Assembly (NCBI GenBank): GCA_029242085.1
Contig: JAQWUP010000061.1
Location: 1 to 64,000, forward strand
Direction: 5' to 3'
Length of the DNA stretch: 64,000 nt
Origin: Porticoccaceae bacterium
GTDB taxonomy: Bacteria; Pseudomonadota; Gammaproteobacteria; Pseudomonadales; Porticoccaceae
The notes beneath the pieces are model-generated. The model had not been told where the DNA came from. It worked only from the letters and a program-made list of their open reading frames with translations, and did not search any database. Below are positions 11,129-19,322 of this stretch, one piece after another. Position 1 is the first letter of the stretch. The number at the start of each line of letters is the position of its first letter. Both the position numbers and the translations under genes were made by a program.

Positions 11129-11694
11129 TTCGTCAGTTTCTGCTGGGCACTAGCCTGATAACAATAGTAGGCCTGTTTTTGCTGGTTTGGGACTCTCGCC
11201 CACAATCCTTTTTGCGCAAACAGCCCGGTCAGGTTGAAAAAATTCCCAGCGCCGATAGCTATATGAATGAGGTCATTAGTCATAGGTTTTCTAAAGACGG
11301 CGCTGAACAACTGATAATCAGCGCTCCAAAAATACAGGCATTTTCTGGAGATAAGGGTGTTGTAATCTCCCAGCCTAGCGTGACTAACCTAGATAAACAA
11401 ACTGGCACTAGCGCCGTGACTCTCGATGCACAACTGGGTTTGTTATCCCATGACGGCCAAACGCTTACCCTCAGTGGCGATGTTGTTGCGGTGGTTAAAG
11501 GAGAGCGAGGAAATACCAAACTGAGTACAGCGAGTTTAAGCTACCAGCCAGCAACCAACATTGCCAGTACCGAAGACAACTTTAAACTTGTGACTCCACA
11601 GGTTAAAATTTCTGGACAGGGGTTAGATGCTAATCTAACCAAAGAGGTCTTCACCATCAAATCAAAGGTCCACGCCGTCCATGACCCTCTTTAG
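11125..11694 (+). CDS. lptC: LptC, LPS transport bridge, inner-membrane anchored
   Basis: Bitopic protein of the Lpt machine that receives LPS from LptB2FG and passes it to LptA. The 189 residues open with one membrane segment (FLLGTSLITIVGLFLLVW) followed by a periplasmic beta-jellyroll with DSYMNEVISHRFSKDG and LTLSGDVVAVV. It overlaps kdsC by 4 nt and lptA by 14 nt, so translation is tightly coupled across the operon. Confidence 0.92.
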   Translation: MIRQFLLGTSLITIVGLFLLVWDSRPQSFLRKQPGQVEKIPSADSYMNEVISHRFSKDGAEQLIISAPKIQAFSGDKGVVISQPSVTNLDKQTGTSAVTLDAQLGLLSHDGQTLTLSGDVVAVVKGERGNTKLSTASLSYQPATNIASTEDNFKLVTPQVKISGQGLDANLTKEVFTIKSKVHAVHDPL

Positions 11695-12190
11695 AATTTT
11701 TGCCACCATCGCTATTTCATTGTGGTGCCTGCCTGTTCTCGCCCTGACCAATGATCGCAGTGATACTATAACTATTGAATCTAACTCAGCCGAGCGGGAC
11801 GAAAAAACCGGCCTCACTCAGTACCAGGGCAACGTGGTTATTAAACAGGGGTCACTGATTATAGAAGCTGATAAGGTGACAGTTTACTATTTGAATAATC
11901 GAGTCAGTCGTATTCTTTGTCTTGGCTTGCCTGCAAGTTATCAGCAACAGGCCGCAGAAGACGGTGGACTGATTGTAGCCAAGGCAGAGACCATAGAATA
12001 TATTCTTGCCGATGATGAAATCAACCTAAAAACCGGTGCAGTACTGTCGCGTAATGGCACCCTTATCAAGGGAGATAGCATTAATTACGATCTGAAAAAT
12101 GAAACATGGAAAGCTAAAGGTAACAATCGAGGCGAACAAAAACGTATTCAGTTAGTTATACCGCCCTCAACTCAAGAGGCCAAAGACTAA
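11681..12190 (+). CDS. lptA: LptA, periplasmic LPS bridge protein
   Basis: Periplasmic OstA-like protein that oligomerises into the beta-jellyroll bridge carrying LPS to LptD. The 169 residues start with a signal peptide ([17 protein letters not shown]), then [36 protein letters not shown] and [16 protein letters not shown], typical of the OstA repeat fold. It overlaps lptC by 14 nt; its final base is the first base of lptB (TAATG). Confidence 0.94.
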   Translation: MTLFRIFATIAISLWCLPVLALTNDRSDTITIESNSAERDEKTGLTQYQGNVVIKQGSLIIEADKVTVYYLNNRVSRILCLGLPASYQQQAAEDGGLIVAKAETIEYILADDEINLKTGAVLSRNGTLIKGDSINYDLKNETWKAKGNNRGEQKRIQLVIPPSTQEAKD

Positions 12191-12915
12191 TGGCACTGTT
12201 AGAAGCGCGCAATCTGGCAAAAGCCTATGGTAAGCGGCCCGTTGTAAAAGACGTATCTATCTCGGTAAAGCAAGGTGAGATAGTTGGCCTACTCGGACCT
12301 AATGGCGCAGGTAAAACTACCTGTTTTTATATGATAATCGGCCTGATCAGTCAGGATGGCGGCACCATTACCGTGGACGGCGCAGATATTACTACTCTGC
12401 CTATGCATGGGCGGGCACGCCGCGGGCTCGGATACCTACCCCAGGAGCCTTCAATTTTCAGGAAGTTAAGCGTCGAAGATAATATTCTGGCAATTTTGGA
12501 AACTCGCAAGAACCTAAGTCGCCAGCAGCGCAACCAACAGCTCGAGGAGCTGCTTCACGAATTTCATATCACCCATCTCGCTAAAAACACCGGCATGAGT
12601 CTTTCTGGTGGCGAGCGCCGACGGGTTGAAATTGCCCGAGCCCTAGCAGCATCACCGCAGTTTATTTTGCTTGACGAACCCTTTGCCGGTGTTGATCCTA
12701 TTTCCGTTAACGATATCAAGAATATTATTCGCCACCTTCGGGACAAGGGAATCGGTGTTTTAATAACCGATCACAATGTTCGCGAAACATTGGATATTTG
12801 CGAGCATGCCTACATTATCGGTGAGGGACATGTTATCGCCGAGGGATCAACTGAACATATTCTCAGTGATGAAAAAGTTCGTAAAACCTACCTAGGTGAA
12901 CATTTTAAGTTGTAA
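12190..12915 (+). CDS. lptB: LptB, ATPase of the LPS export ABC transporter
   Basis: Cytoplasmic ATPase that powers LPS extraction by LptFG. The 241 residues carry Walker [10 protein letters not shown] (36-44), a Q-loop at [10 protein letters not shown], signature [15 protein letters not shown], Walker [13 protein letters not shown] and switch His in [11 protein letters not shown]. The lptFG permease genes are not in the window; they are usually elsewhere in gammaproteobacteria. It is separated from rpoN by 87 nt that hold a dyad and a sigma-54 promoter candidate. Confidence 0.97.
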   Translation: MALLEARNLAKAYGKRPVVKDVSISVKQGEIVGLLGPNGAGKTTCFYMIIGLISQDGGTITVDGADITTLPMHGRARRGLGYLPQEPSIFRKLSVEDNILAILETRKNLSRQQRNQQLEELLHEFHITHLAKNTGMSLSGGERRRVEIARALAASPQFILLDEPFAGVDPISVNDIKNIIRHLRDKGIGVLITDHNVRETLDICEHAYIIGEGHVIAEGSTEHILSDEKVRKTYLGEHFKL

Positions 12916-12929
12916 TAACGCTTCATTTA

Positions 12930-12946
12930 GGCAATTGGTGATTGCC
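12930..12946. repeat. 17-bp dyad between lptB and rpoN
   Basis: GGCAAT, five bases, then ATTGCC: a perfect 6-bp inverted repeat. It lies 15 nt after the lptB stop and 12 nt before the sigma-54 promoter candidate. Without a following T-run it is a poor terminator; an operator or activator-binding role is possible. Confidence 0.4.
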
Positions 12947-12958
12947 AGCCCATCATGT

Positions 12959-12974
12959 CGGCACTAAAATTGCA
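12959..12974 (+). promoter_or_regulatory. sigma-54 (-24/-12) promoter candidate for rpoN
   Basis: CGGCAC, TAAAA, TTGCA matches the sigma-54 consensus TGGCAC-N5-TTGCA at 10 of 11 defined bases, with the invariant GG (12960-12961) and GC (12972-12973) separated by exactly ten bases. A start of transcription near 12985 would leave a leader of about 18 nt before the rpoN ATG at 13003. It implies sigma-54 binding at its own gene. Confidence 0.6.
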
Positions 12975-13002
12975 TCTTGTAAAGTTAAAACGATAACTCT
13001 TT

Positions 13003-14553
13003 ATGCGCCCAGGCTTACAGCTAAAAATCAGCCAGCAACTAACGATGACGCCTCAGTTACAGCAGGCCATTCGGTTATTGCAACTGTCGACTCTTGAGTT
13101 GCGCCAAGAGGTGATCGAGCAACTTTATAACAATCCGCTTCTGGAAATAGACGAAGACAATCAGCGCCCTTCAGACGGTAATGACACAGATGGGCACAAA
13201 GAAAGTGATGCCGCCGCAGAGCGACCCAGCGAGATAGATGTCGATTTCAACTCTGATGACCCCAGTTTACCCAGTACCGCCTCCGACGCATCTGAAACAA
13301 CCGTAACCGCAGCCGAAGATGATCGCACCTGGGAAAACGAAGCTACGGCAGACCTACCTGTAGATGCAAACTGGGATGAAGTTTACACTGCACCAGCGCC
13401 CGCCAGCAGTAACAGTGAAGTCAATCTTGAACAGATTTATCAGGTTACAGAATCCCTGCAGGATCACCTACACTGGCAACTTAACTTAACGCCCTTTACA
13501 GACCGTGACCGGGAAATTGCCGAAGCCTTTATAGATTCTATCGATAATAGCGGCATGATCGGCGATAACTTAGAAGATATTGTCGCCCATATACAATACG
13601 AAGACCCTGAAGAGGCCCTTCAAAGTGACGAGCTAATTGCTGTTCTTCATCGTTTGCAGCAGTTTGACCCTCCCGGCATTTTTGGCCGCGATGTAAAAGA
13701 AAGTCTCCTTATCCAACTCAACCAAATGAGTCTTGATACACCCCATATTGTCGAAGCAAAGCGGCTGGTCAGTGAATTTTTGCTCGATATTGCGTCCATT
13801 GATTTAACTCGCCTGACCAAAAAGACCAACTATAGTGCCGATCAGTTGCAGGGCGCTCTGTTATTGATTCGTAGTCTAAATCCCAGACCGGGAGAAGCAC
13901 TGGCAACCGATGATGCAGAATACATAGTGCCGGATGTATTTGTAGAAAAAGTATCGGGGCGCTGGCGGGTACAGCTCAATGATAGCAATATGCCGAGACT
14001 GCGTATCAATGACACCTATAGCAATATGATAAAACGCTCAGATAACAGTGATGAAAATCAATTTCTCAAGAACAATCTCGCTGAGGCGCGCTGGTTTTTA
14101 CGCAGTCTCGAAAGCCGCAATGAAACCCTAATGCGGGTGGCTATGACTATTATTGATCTACAGCAGGGTTTTCTCGACCATGGGCCAATTGCCATGAAAC
14201 CAATGGTACTGTCGGATATTGCCAATAAGCTGGATTTACATGAGTCAACTATATCCAGAGTCACCACCACAAAATACCTCGCCACACCACAAGGTATTTT
14301 TGAATTAAAGTACTTCTTTTCTAGTCATGTTGGAACTGCGGGTGGTGGAGAGTGTTCATCGACTGCAGTTTGCGCTATTCTTAAAACAATGATTAGCGCA
14401 GAGCAGGCTGCAAAGCCATTAAGTGATAGCAAACTAACCTCACTCCTAGAGGAACAGGGAATTCAAGTTGCTCGACGAACTGTCGCAAAATATCGCGAAA
14501 GTATGGGAATCCCCTCGTCTAGCCAAAGAAAACGATTTGAAAACGCCAAGTAG
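13003..14553 (+). CDS. rpoN: RNA polymerase sigma-54 factor
   Basis: Alternative sigma factor for -24/-12 promoters that needs AAA+ activators; governs nitrogen assimilation, flagella and others. The 516 residues show the glutamine/leucine-rich activator region (LKISQQLTMTPQLQQAIRLLQLSTLELRQEV), a long acidic variable region II (about 50-140), the core-binding region, the helix-turn-helix and the RpoN box ARRTVAKYRE (about 490-499). It heads rpoN-hpf-ptsN-rapZ-npr as in other proteobacteria. Confidence 0.98.
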   Translation: MRPGLQLKISQQLTMTPQLQQAIRLLQLSTLELRQEVIEQLYNNPLLEIDEDNQRPSDGNDTDGHKESDAAAERPSEIDVDFNSDDPSLPSTASDASETTVTAAEDDRTWENEATADLPVDANWDEVYTAPAPASSNSEVNLEQIYQVTESLQDHLHWQLNLTPFTDRDREIAEAFIDSIDNSGMIGDNLEDIVAHIQYEDPEEALQSDELIAVLHRLQQFDPPGIFGRDVKESLLIQLNQMSLDTPHIVEAKRLVSEFLLDIASIDLTRLTKKTNYSADQLQGALLLIRSLNPRPGEALATDDAEYIVPDVFVEKVSGRWRVQLNDSNMPRLRINDTYSNMIKRSDNSDENQFLKNNLAEARWFLRSLESRNETLMRVAMTIIDLQQGFLDHGPIAMKPMVLSDIANKLDLHESTISRVTTTKYLATPQGIFELKYFFSSHVGTAGGGECSSTAVCAILKTMISAEQAAKPLSDSKLTSLLEEQGIQVARRTVAKYRESMGIPSSSQRKRFENAK

Positions 14554-14565
14554 AAGGAGCACTGC

Positions 14566-14853
14566 ATGCAAATGACCATTAGTGGACACCACTTAGACCT
14601 TACTGATCCAATTCGCGAGTATGTCACTACCAAACTTTCCAAGCTGGAAAGGCATTACGAACAAATCACTAGCACCTCGGTAATACTCACTGTCGATAAA
14701 CTCCAACAAAAGGCTGAAGCTACCGTTCATGTAAGCGGCGCAGAGCTATTTGCCAATGCAGAGCATGCAGATCTCTATGCAGCGATCGACGCATTGAGCG
14801 ATAAACTAGACCGCCAGCTAATCAAACATAAAGAAAAACATCGAGGCCACTAG
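14566..14853 (+). CDS. hpf: Short ribosome hibernation promoting factor
   Basis: Binds the 30S A/P sites in stationary phase and, with RMF, promotes 100S dimers. At 95 residues it is the short form without the dimerisation domain. Family pattern MQMTISGHHLDLTDPIREYV at the start and ATVHVSGAELFANAEHADLYAAID are visible, and the C-terminus is basic. It starts 12 nt after rpoN with AAGGAG before the ATG. Confidence 0.94.
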   Translation: MQMTISGHHLDLTDPIREYVTTKLSKLERHYEQITSTSVILTVDKLQQKAEATVHVSGAELFANAEHADLYAAIDALSDKLDRQLIKHKEKHRGH

Positions 14854-14861
14854 CTGCTCTA

Positions 14862-15329
14862 ATGAAAATTACTGATGTGCTTACCCCGGCTATGACTCAA
14901 TGTGATTTACCGGGCGGCAGTAAAAAACGCGTGCTTGAAAATCTGTCTTCTTTTATCACCGAACAATTGGGCGGCGACTCAGAGCAGACGGATAACCTAT
15001 TCCACAGTCTAGTCGCTCGCGAGCGGCTCGGCAGCACTGGAATAGGCGAAGGCATAGCCATACCCCATTGTCGCGCACCCGGCTTTAAGCGCATCCATGG
15101 CTGTCTGATCAAACTCAGTAATCCAGTTGATTTTGACGCCCTCGATGACCAGCCCGTCGATCTGATTTTTGCTCTGGTGGTACCAGAGGAAAAAAATGAT
15201 GAGCACCTGGCTACATTGGCCAGAGTCGCGGCGCTGCTACAAGATGAAACATCGCGTCAGTCGCTGCGCCAGTGCAATAGCAATGAAGAGCTGTTCAACA
15301 CCGCTATTCAACTCGAGAGTTCGGCCTAA
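14862..15329 (+). CDS. ptsN: PTS IIA-like nitrogen regulatory protein
   Basis: EIIA-Ntr, the phosphoryl-accepting output protein of the nitrogen PTS that controls potassium transport and stress responses rather than sugar uptake. The 155 residues have the PTS_EIIA type 2 fold and the phosphorylated histidine H69 in GIAIPHCRAPG, followed by DDQPVDLIFALVVPEE. It lies between hpf and rapZ with short gaps. Confidence 0.95.
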   Translation: MKITDVLTPAMTQCDLPGGSKKRVLENLSSFITEQLGGDSEQTDNLFHSLVARERLGSTGIGEGIAIPHCRAPGFKRIHGCLIKLSNPVDFDALDDQPVDLIFALVVPEEKNDEHLATLARVAALLQDETSRQSLRQCNSNEELFNTAIQLESSA

Positions 15330-15332
15330 GTT

Positions 15333-16211
15333 ATGCGCCTTGTCGTTATCAGTGGCCGTTCAGGCTCGGGAAAAACCTCAGCACTCAATATTCTTGAGGA
15401 TGTAGGGTTCACCTGTATTGATAACCTTCCAGTCAGCCTGCTCTCCGACCTGATAACCAAATTAAAATCGGAGAATTTGAGCGACAATCTCAGGCTCGCA
15501 GTCGGTATTGATGCCCGTAATCTGTTCGGCGATCTGAGTCTGATACCGAAAGAACTAGAAACGATCGAAGCTCGCGGTATATCAGTTAACGTGTTATTTC
15601 TGCAGTCGCAACGCGCCGACTTACTCCGCCGCTACAGCGAGACTCGGCGCAAACATCCATTGAGCAGCACAGAGGTAAGCCTCAAAGAGGCCATTGACCT
15701 TGAAAAAGACATTCTGGCGCCGATCGCCGAGATTGCAGATCGCATCATCGATACCTCGGGTCTGTCCCTGCATCAGTTGCGAGATTTAATAAGAAATACT
15801 GTCGTACCCAAAGACACAGAGCATATGGCCATCTTATTTGAGTCATTTGGCTTTAAGCATGGGGTGCCGTCGGACGCAGATTTTGTATTTGATGTGCGCT
15901 GTTTACCCAACCCCCATTGGAAACTCGAACTGCGCGCACAGACTGGTAATGATCCCGCAGTGATAGAATTTTTGGAGAGTCAGGTCGACGTCGCCTCAAT
16001 GCTCGCCGATATTATTGGCTTTTTGACCCGCTGGATTCCCAAACATGAGGTCAATAACCGCAGCTATCTGACCATTGCAATCGGCTGTACCGGCGGCCAA
16101 CACCGCTCAGTCTATTTAGCCAACCGGCTCAACGAGCATTTTTCTCAAACCTATCCGCTGGTGCAGGTAGTGCACAAAGAATTCTCCCCAGTGAAACCCG
16201 CGGAGATTTAA
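15333..16211 (+). CDS. rapZ: RapZ, RNase adapter / nucleotide-binding protein
   Basis: In enterobacteria it guides the sRNA GlmZ to RNase E and so sets GlmS levels for cell-envelope precursors. The 292 residues show Walker A GRSGSGKTSA (8-17), the middle region with VLFLQSQRADLLRRYSETRRKHPL, and the C-terminal domain with IGCTGGQHRSVYLANRL. It sits 3 nt after ptsN and 3 nt before npr, so it belongs to the rpoN operon. Role in this organism inferred from the family. Confidence 0.95.
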   Translation: MRLVVISGRSGSGKTSALNILEDVGFTCIDNLPVSLLSDLITKLKSENLSDNLRLAVGIDARNLFGDLSLIPKELETIEARGISVNVLFLQSQRADLLRRYSETRRKHPLSSTEVSLKEAIDLEKDILAPIAEIADRIIDTSGLSLHQLRDLIRNTVVPKDTEHMAILFESFGFKHGVPSDADFVFDVRCLPNPHWKLELRAQTGNDPAVIEFLESQVDVASMLADIIGFLTRWIPKHEVNNRSYLTIAIGCTGGQHRSVYLANRLNEHFSQTYPLVQVVHKEFSPVKPAEI

Positions 16212-16214
16212 CAG

Positions 16215-16484
16215 ATGATTCGCCGCGAACTGACCATTATTAACAAACTGGGTCTCCATGCCCGTGCCGCAACCAAGCTGGCCAGTGCGGCTGGACACCA
16301 TCAATGTCGTATCCTTACCGGCAAGGAGGAACCATTGGTCGATGCTAAAAGCATTATGTCGCTGATGTTGCTGGCAGCCAATCAGGGCAGCGTCCTTATA
16401 TTTGAGTTTGATGGCCCAGACGAGCAGGCCGCCTGCGACAAAATCACTGGTCTGATAGCCGACTATTTTGGTGAGGGCGAATAA
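16215..16484 (+). CDS. npr: NPr, phosphocarrier of the nitrogen PTS
   Basis: HPr-like protein (PtsO) that passes phosphate from EI-Ntr (PtsP) to PtsN. The 89 residues carry the active histidine H15 in NKLGLHARAATKLAS and the conserved serine region DAKSIMSLMLLAANQGS. ptsP is not in this window. It closes the rpoN-hpf-ptsN-rapZ-npr set. Confidence 0.94.
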   Translation: MIRRELTIINKLGLHARAATKLASAAGHHQCRILTGKEEPLVDAKSIMSLMLLAANQGSVLIFEFDGPDEQAACDKITGLIADYFGEGE

Positions 16485-16559
16485 TTTCAGTATCCGTCAG
16501 TAGCATAGCCCGCTAAAATGCAGCATTTCTTTTCAGCGACTTAGTTAGGGAAGATACTC

Positions 16560-17900
16560 ATGACCACAGAAACCAACCTGCTTGCACGACTGGGCACAGC
16601 GATAGATTCAGGGACATTGAATCAGGTTCGGTATATTCTCAATAATCTCTCCCCACCAGATATTGCCCACCAGCTAGAAACTGCACCACCCAAATTTCGC
16701 CATATACTCTGGGAGCTGGTTGATCCAGATAACTCCGGCGAGGTCCTGCAAGAGTTATCGGATGAAATTCAATCGGAATTCCTCAATGAGATGGATGGCC
16801 AAGAAGTCGCCTCCCTCACTGAGGGTCTGGACGTCGATGATATTGTCGACATTCTTCAGCAACTGCCAGACCAGATGATTCCGGAAGTATTAAAAGCCAT
16901 GTCCTGGCAGGATCGCCAACGTGTAGAGTCAGTACTCACTTACGCTGAAGATACTGCCGGCGGTTTAATGGACACAGAAGTAGTGACTATCAGACCGGAT
17001 ATTAATGTCGATGTTGTGCTCCGCTACCTGCGTCGTTTTGAAGAGCTTCCAGATATTACCGACAACCTCTTTGTGGTCAGTCGCAACGATATCTTTTTGG
17101 GCATCCTGCCACTGGGCAAGCTGTTGACATCCAGCCCGACAACCAGGGTTAAAGAAGTGATGAATAACGAGGTACAGGCGATTCATGTCAACCTTACCGA
17201 CTCCGATGTGGCCCAGCTTTTCCAGCGCCATGACCTGATATCTGCGCCGGTAATTGATGATCAAAATCATCTGCTCGGCCGCATCACCATCGACGATGTC
17301 GTCGACGTTATTGTTGAAGATGCCGATCATTCATTACTCGCCATGGCGGGTTTAAGTGATACCGAGGACACCTTCTCATCCATAGGCAGAACCGCGCCGC
17401 GCCGCGCCGCTTGGTTAGGTGTCAATTTAATTACCGCCATTATGGCATCCACAGCGATCAGCCTGTTTTCAGACACTCTGGACAAGGTCGTAGCACTGGC
17501 CATTCTCATGCCCATTGTTGCCAGTATGGGGGGTGTCGCTGGCAGCCAAACACTAACAGTAGTTATTCGCGGCATGGCACTGGGACAGATCGAGCGCGGC
17601 AATCTTAGCTGGCTGCTGAGCAAAGAATTTACCGTCGGTGCATTAAATGGTCTGCTCTACGCACTCGTGGTGGGTGCCGTAGTGTCCCTGTGGTTCGACG
17701 ACTGGACCATGGCAGCCATTATTGGCCTGGCGATGGCAATCAACTTGATGGCCGCCGCCCTGACCGGCACATTACTACCGGTGCTATTGCGCTCACTCAA
17801 TATAGACCCGGCCCTGGCGGGCTCGGTCATTCTTACCACGGTCACAGATATCGTGGGTTTTGTATCATTCCTAGGCCTAGCTGCGATATTTCTTATCTGA
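16560..17900 (+). CDS. mgtE: MgtE magnesium channel
   Basis: Homodimeric Mg2+ channel gated by cytoplasmic Mg2+. The 446 residues follow the standard plan: N domain (to about 125, with acidic EVASLTEGLDVDDIVDIL), two CBS domains (about 135-255, with DTAGGLMDTEVVTIRP), connecting helix, then five membrane helices with MPIVASMGGVAGSQTLTVVIRG forming the pore. Its stop overlaps darP by one base (TGATG), so the two are coupled. Mg2+ transport by npr-adjacent mgtE is common in Pseudomonas-like genomes. Confidence 0.95.
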   Translation: MTTETNLLARLGTAIDSGTLNQVRYILNNLSPPDIAHQLETAPPKFRHILWELVDPDNSGEVLQELSDEIQSEFLNEMDGQEVASLTEGLDVDDIVDILQQLPDQMIPEVLKAMSWQDRQRVESVLTYAEDTAGGLMDTEVVTIRPDINVDVVLRYLRRFEELPDITDNLFVVSRNDIFLGILPLGKLLTSSPTTRVKEVMNNEVQAIHVNLTDSDVAQLFQRHDLISAPVIDDQNHLLGRITIDDVVDVIVEDADHSLLAMAGLSDTEDTFSSIGRTAPRRAAWLGVNLITAIMASTAISLFSDTLDKVVALAILMPIVASMGGVAGSQTLTVVIRGMALGQIERGNLSWLLSKEFTVGALNGLLYALVVGAVVSLWFDDWTMAAIIGLAMAINLMAAALTGTLLPVLLRSLNIDPALAGSVILTTVTDIVGFVSFLGLAAIFLI

Positions 17901-18403
17901 TGACTGAACAATCCGAACACCCCGACTACGACGGCCCCAGCAAATCTCAGCTAAAGCGGGACAGCCATGCATTGCAAGAAATGGGCAAGCAACTGGTGGA
18001 AATGCCCGAGGGCAAGCTGCAAAAATTTGATCTGCCCGAGAATCTTAGAGATGCCATCTACGAGGCGCGGCGTTTAAAAAGTCGTGAAGCCAAGCGTCGC
18101 CATCTGCAATATATCGGCAAACTGATGCGCATCTCAGATACCGACATTATCCAGCAAACCTTAGATATGATGGATCACCAGTCGCAGACCTATCGTCAGC
18201 ATTTTAAGCAGCTGGAAGATTGGCGCGATCGTATTATTCACGATGGTAACGGCGGTATAGAAGCCTTTATAGAGGCCTACCCCGCCGGTGATCGGCAACA
18301 GTTACGCAATCTGCAGCGCCAGGCCAATCGCGAAATTGAGCTTAAAAAAGCCCCTGCAGCCAGCCGCAAAATCTTCAGCTATATAAGAGGCCTTGCTGAA
18401 TAA
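17900..18403 (+). CDS. darP: DarP/YjgA, ribosome-biogenesis protein (DUF615)
   Basis: Associates with late 50S precursors in E. coli. From the ATG at 17900 it is 167 residues, highly charged and helical, with SKSQLKRDSHALQEMGKQLV and ARRLKSREAKRRHLQYIGKLMR, the DUF615 signature. The open frame runs further upstream inside mgtE, but the ATG overlapping the mgtE stop gives the family's normal N-terminus. Confidence 0.93.
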   Translation: MTEQSEHPDYDGPSKSQLKRDSHALQEMGKQLVEMPEGKLQKFDLPENLRDAIYEARRLKSREAKRRHLQYIGKLMRISDTDIIQQTLDMMDHQSQTYRQHFKQLEDWRDRIIHDGNGGIEAFIEAYPAGDRQQLRNLQRQANREIELKKAPAASRKIFSYIRGLAE

Positions 18404-18458
18404 GCAGCTACTCTGAGCATAGCCAGATCGCGCCGATAACCAGTGCATTGCGCCAGAC

Positions 18459-19289
18459 CTATAGCTTGCGATGTTGTCCCATCGGCATCTTGGCGCGCAG
18501 CTCATCGCTCAGAGCCAAATCAATTTCAGCTACCACAACACCGGCCTCATCATTATCCAGACTGGCGAGCACAGTGCCCCAGGGATCAATAATTGCACTG
18601 CCGCCCCAGAGACCGCGGGTTGGATGCGCGCGATCAACCAGATTGGCACCAATCACAAATACCTGATTCTCAATCGCGCGCGCACGCAACAGCACCTGCC
18701 AATGATCCTTGCCCGTCGCAGCAGTAAAGGCTGCAGGTACGCTGATCAGCTGGGCTTCAGCATCTGCTAACTTGCGGTATAGCTCTGCGAACCGGAGGTC
18801 ATAACAGACTGTCATGCCCAGTTTACAAAGCGCAGTTGAAGCCACCACCACACGGGTACCAGCGGCAAAGTCATCTGATTCTCTATAGCTGCTTTGACTG
18901 GCATCAGACTGCGCACCCACATCGACATCAAACAGATGAATTTTGTCGTATTCATCCACCGAATCGCCCTGCGGATCAAATAGAAAAGAACGTGCAAATG
19001 GCCTAGGTGAGGGTCCAGCGACTGGCAACGTGCCCCCCACCAGCCAGAGCCCATTAGTGCTCGCCTGCTGGGATAAAAACTGCCTTACCAAGCCAGTCTC
19101 CTCAGATTCCGCTCGGCCAATAGCGAGGAAATCAGCTTGACCATAATGGGCAAAGTTTTCAGGTAACACCGCTAACTGGGCACCGACAGCTGCGGCTTCA
19201 GAAAGAAGCGCCGCAGCATTGGCAAGGTTGTCATCAATAGAGCCTGCGGGTTTAAGCTGAATCGCCGCGACACTGATCTTATTGCTCAT
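18459..19289 (-). CDS. Nitrilase-superfamily amidohydrolase (Nit1/YafV-like)
   Basis: C-N hydrolase of 276 residues with the Glu-Lys-Cys triad: E44 (VLPENFAH), K116 (YDKIHLFDV) and C162 (MTVCYDLRFAELYR). Members of this branch include deaminated-glutathione amidase and omega-amidase; the exact substrate cannot be read from sequence. ATG 19289 is preferred over a GTG three codons earlier because AAGGAG overlaps the latter. It precedes yhdP on the minus strand, as in Pseudomonas. Confidence 0.88.
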   Translation of the reverse strand: MSNKISVAAIQLKPAGSIDDNLANAAALLSEAAAVGAQLAVLPENFAHYGQADFLAIGRAESEETGLVRQFLSQQASTNGLWLVGGTLPVAGPSPRPFARSFLFDPQGDSVDEYDKIHLFDVDVGAQSDASQSSYRESDDFAAGTRVVVASTALCKLGMTVCYDLRFAELYRKLADAEAQLISVPAAFTAATGKDHWQVLLRARAIENQVFVIGANLVDRAHPTRGLWGGSAIIDPWGTVLASLDNDEAGVVVAEIDLALSDELRAKMPMGQHRKL

Positions 19290-19322
19290 AAAAGTCACTC
19301 CTTGATAATGCAGGCCTGCCCC

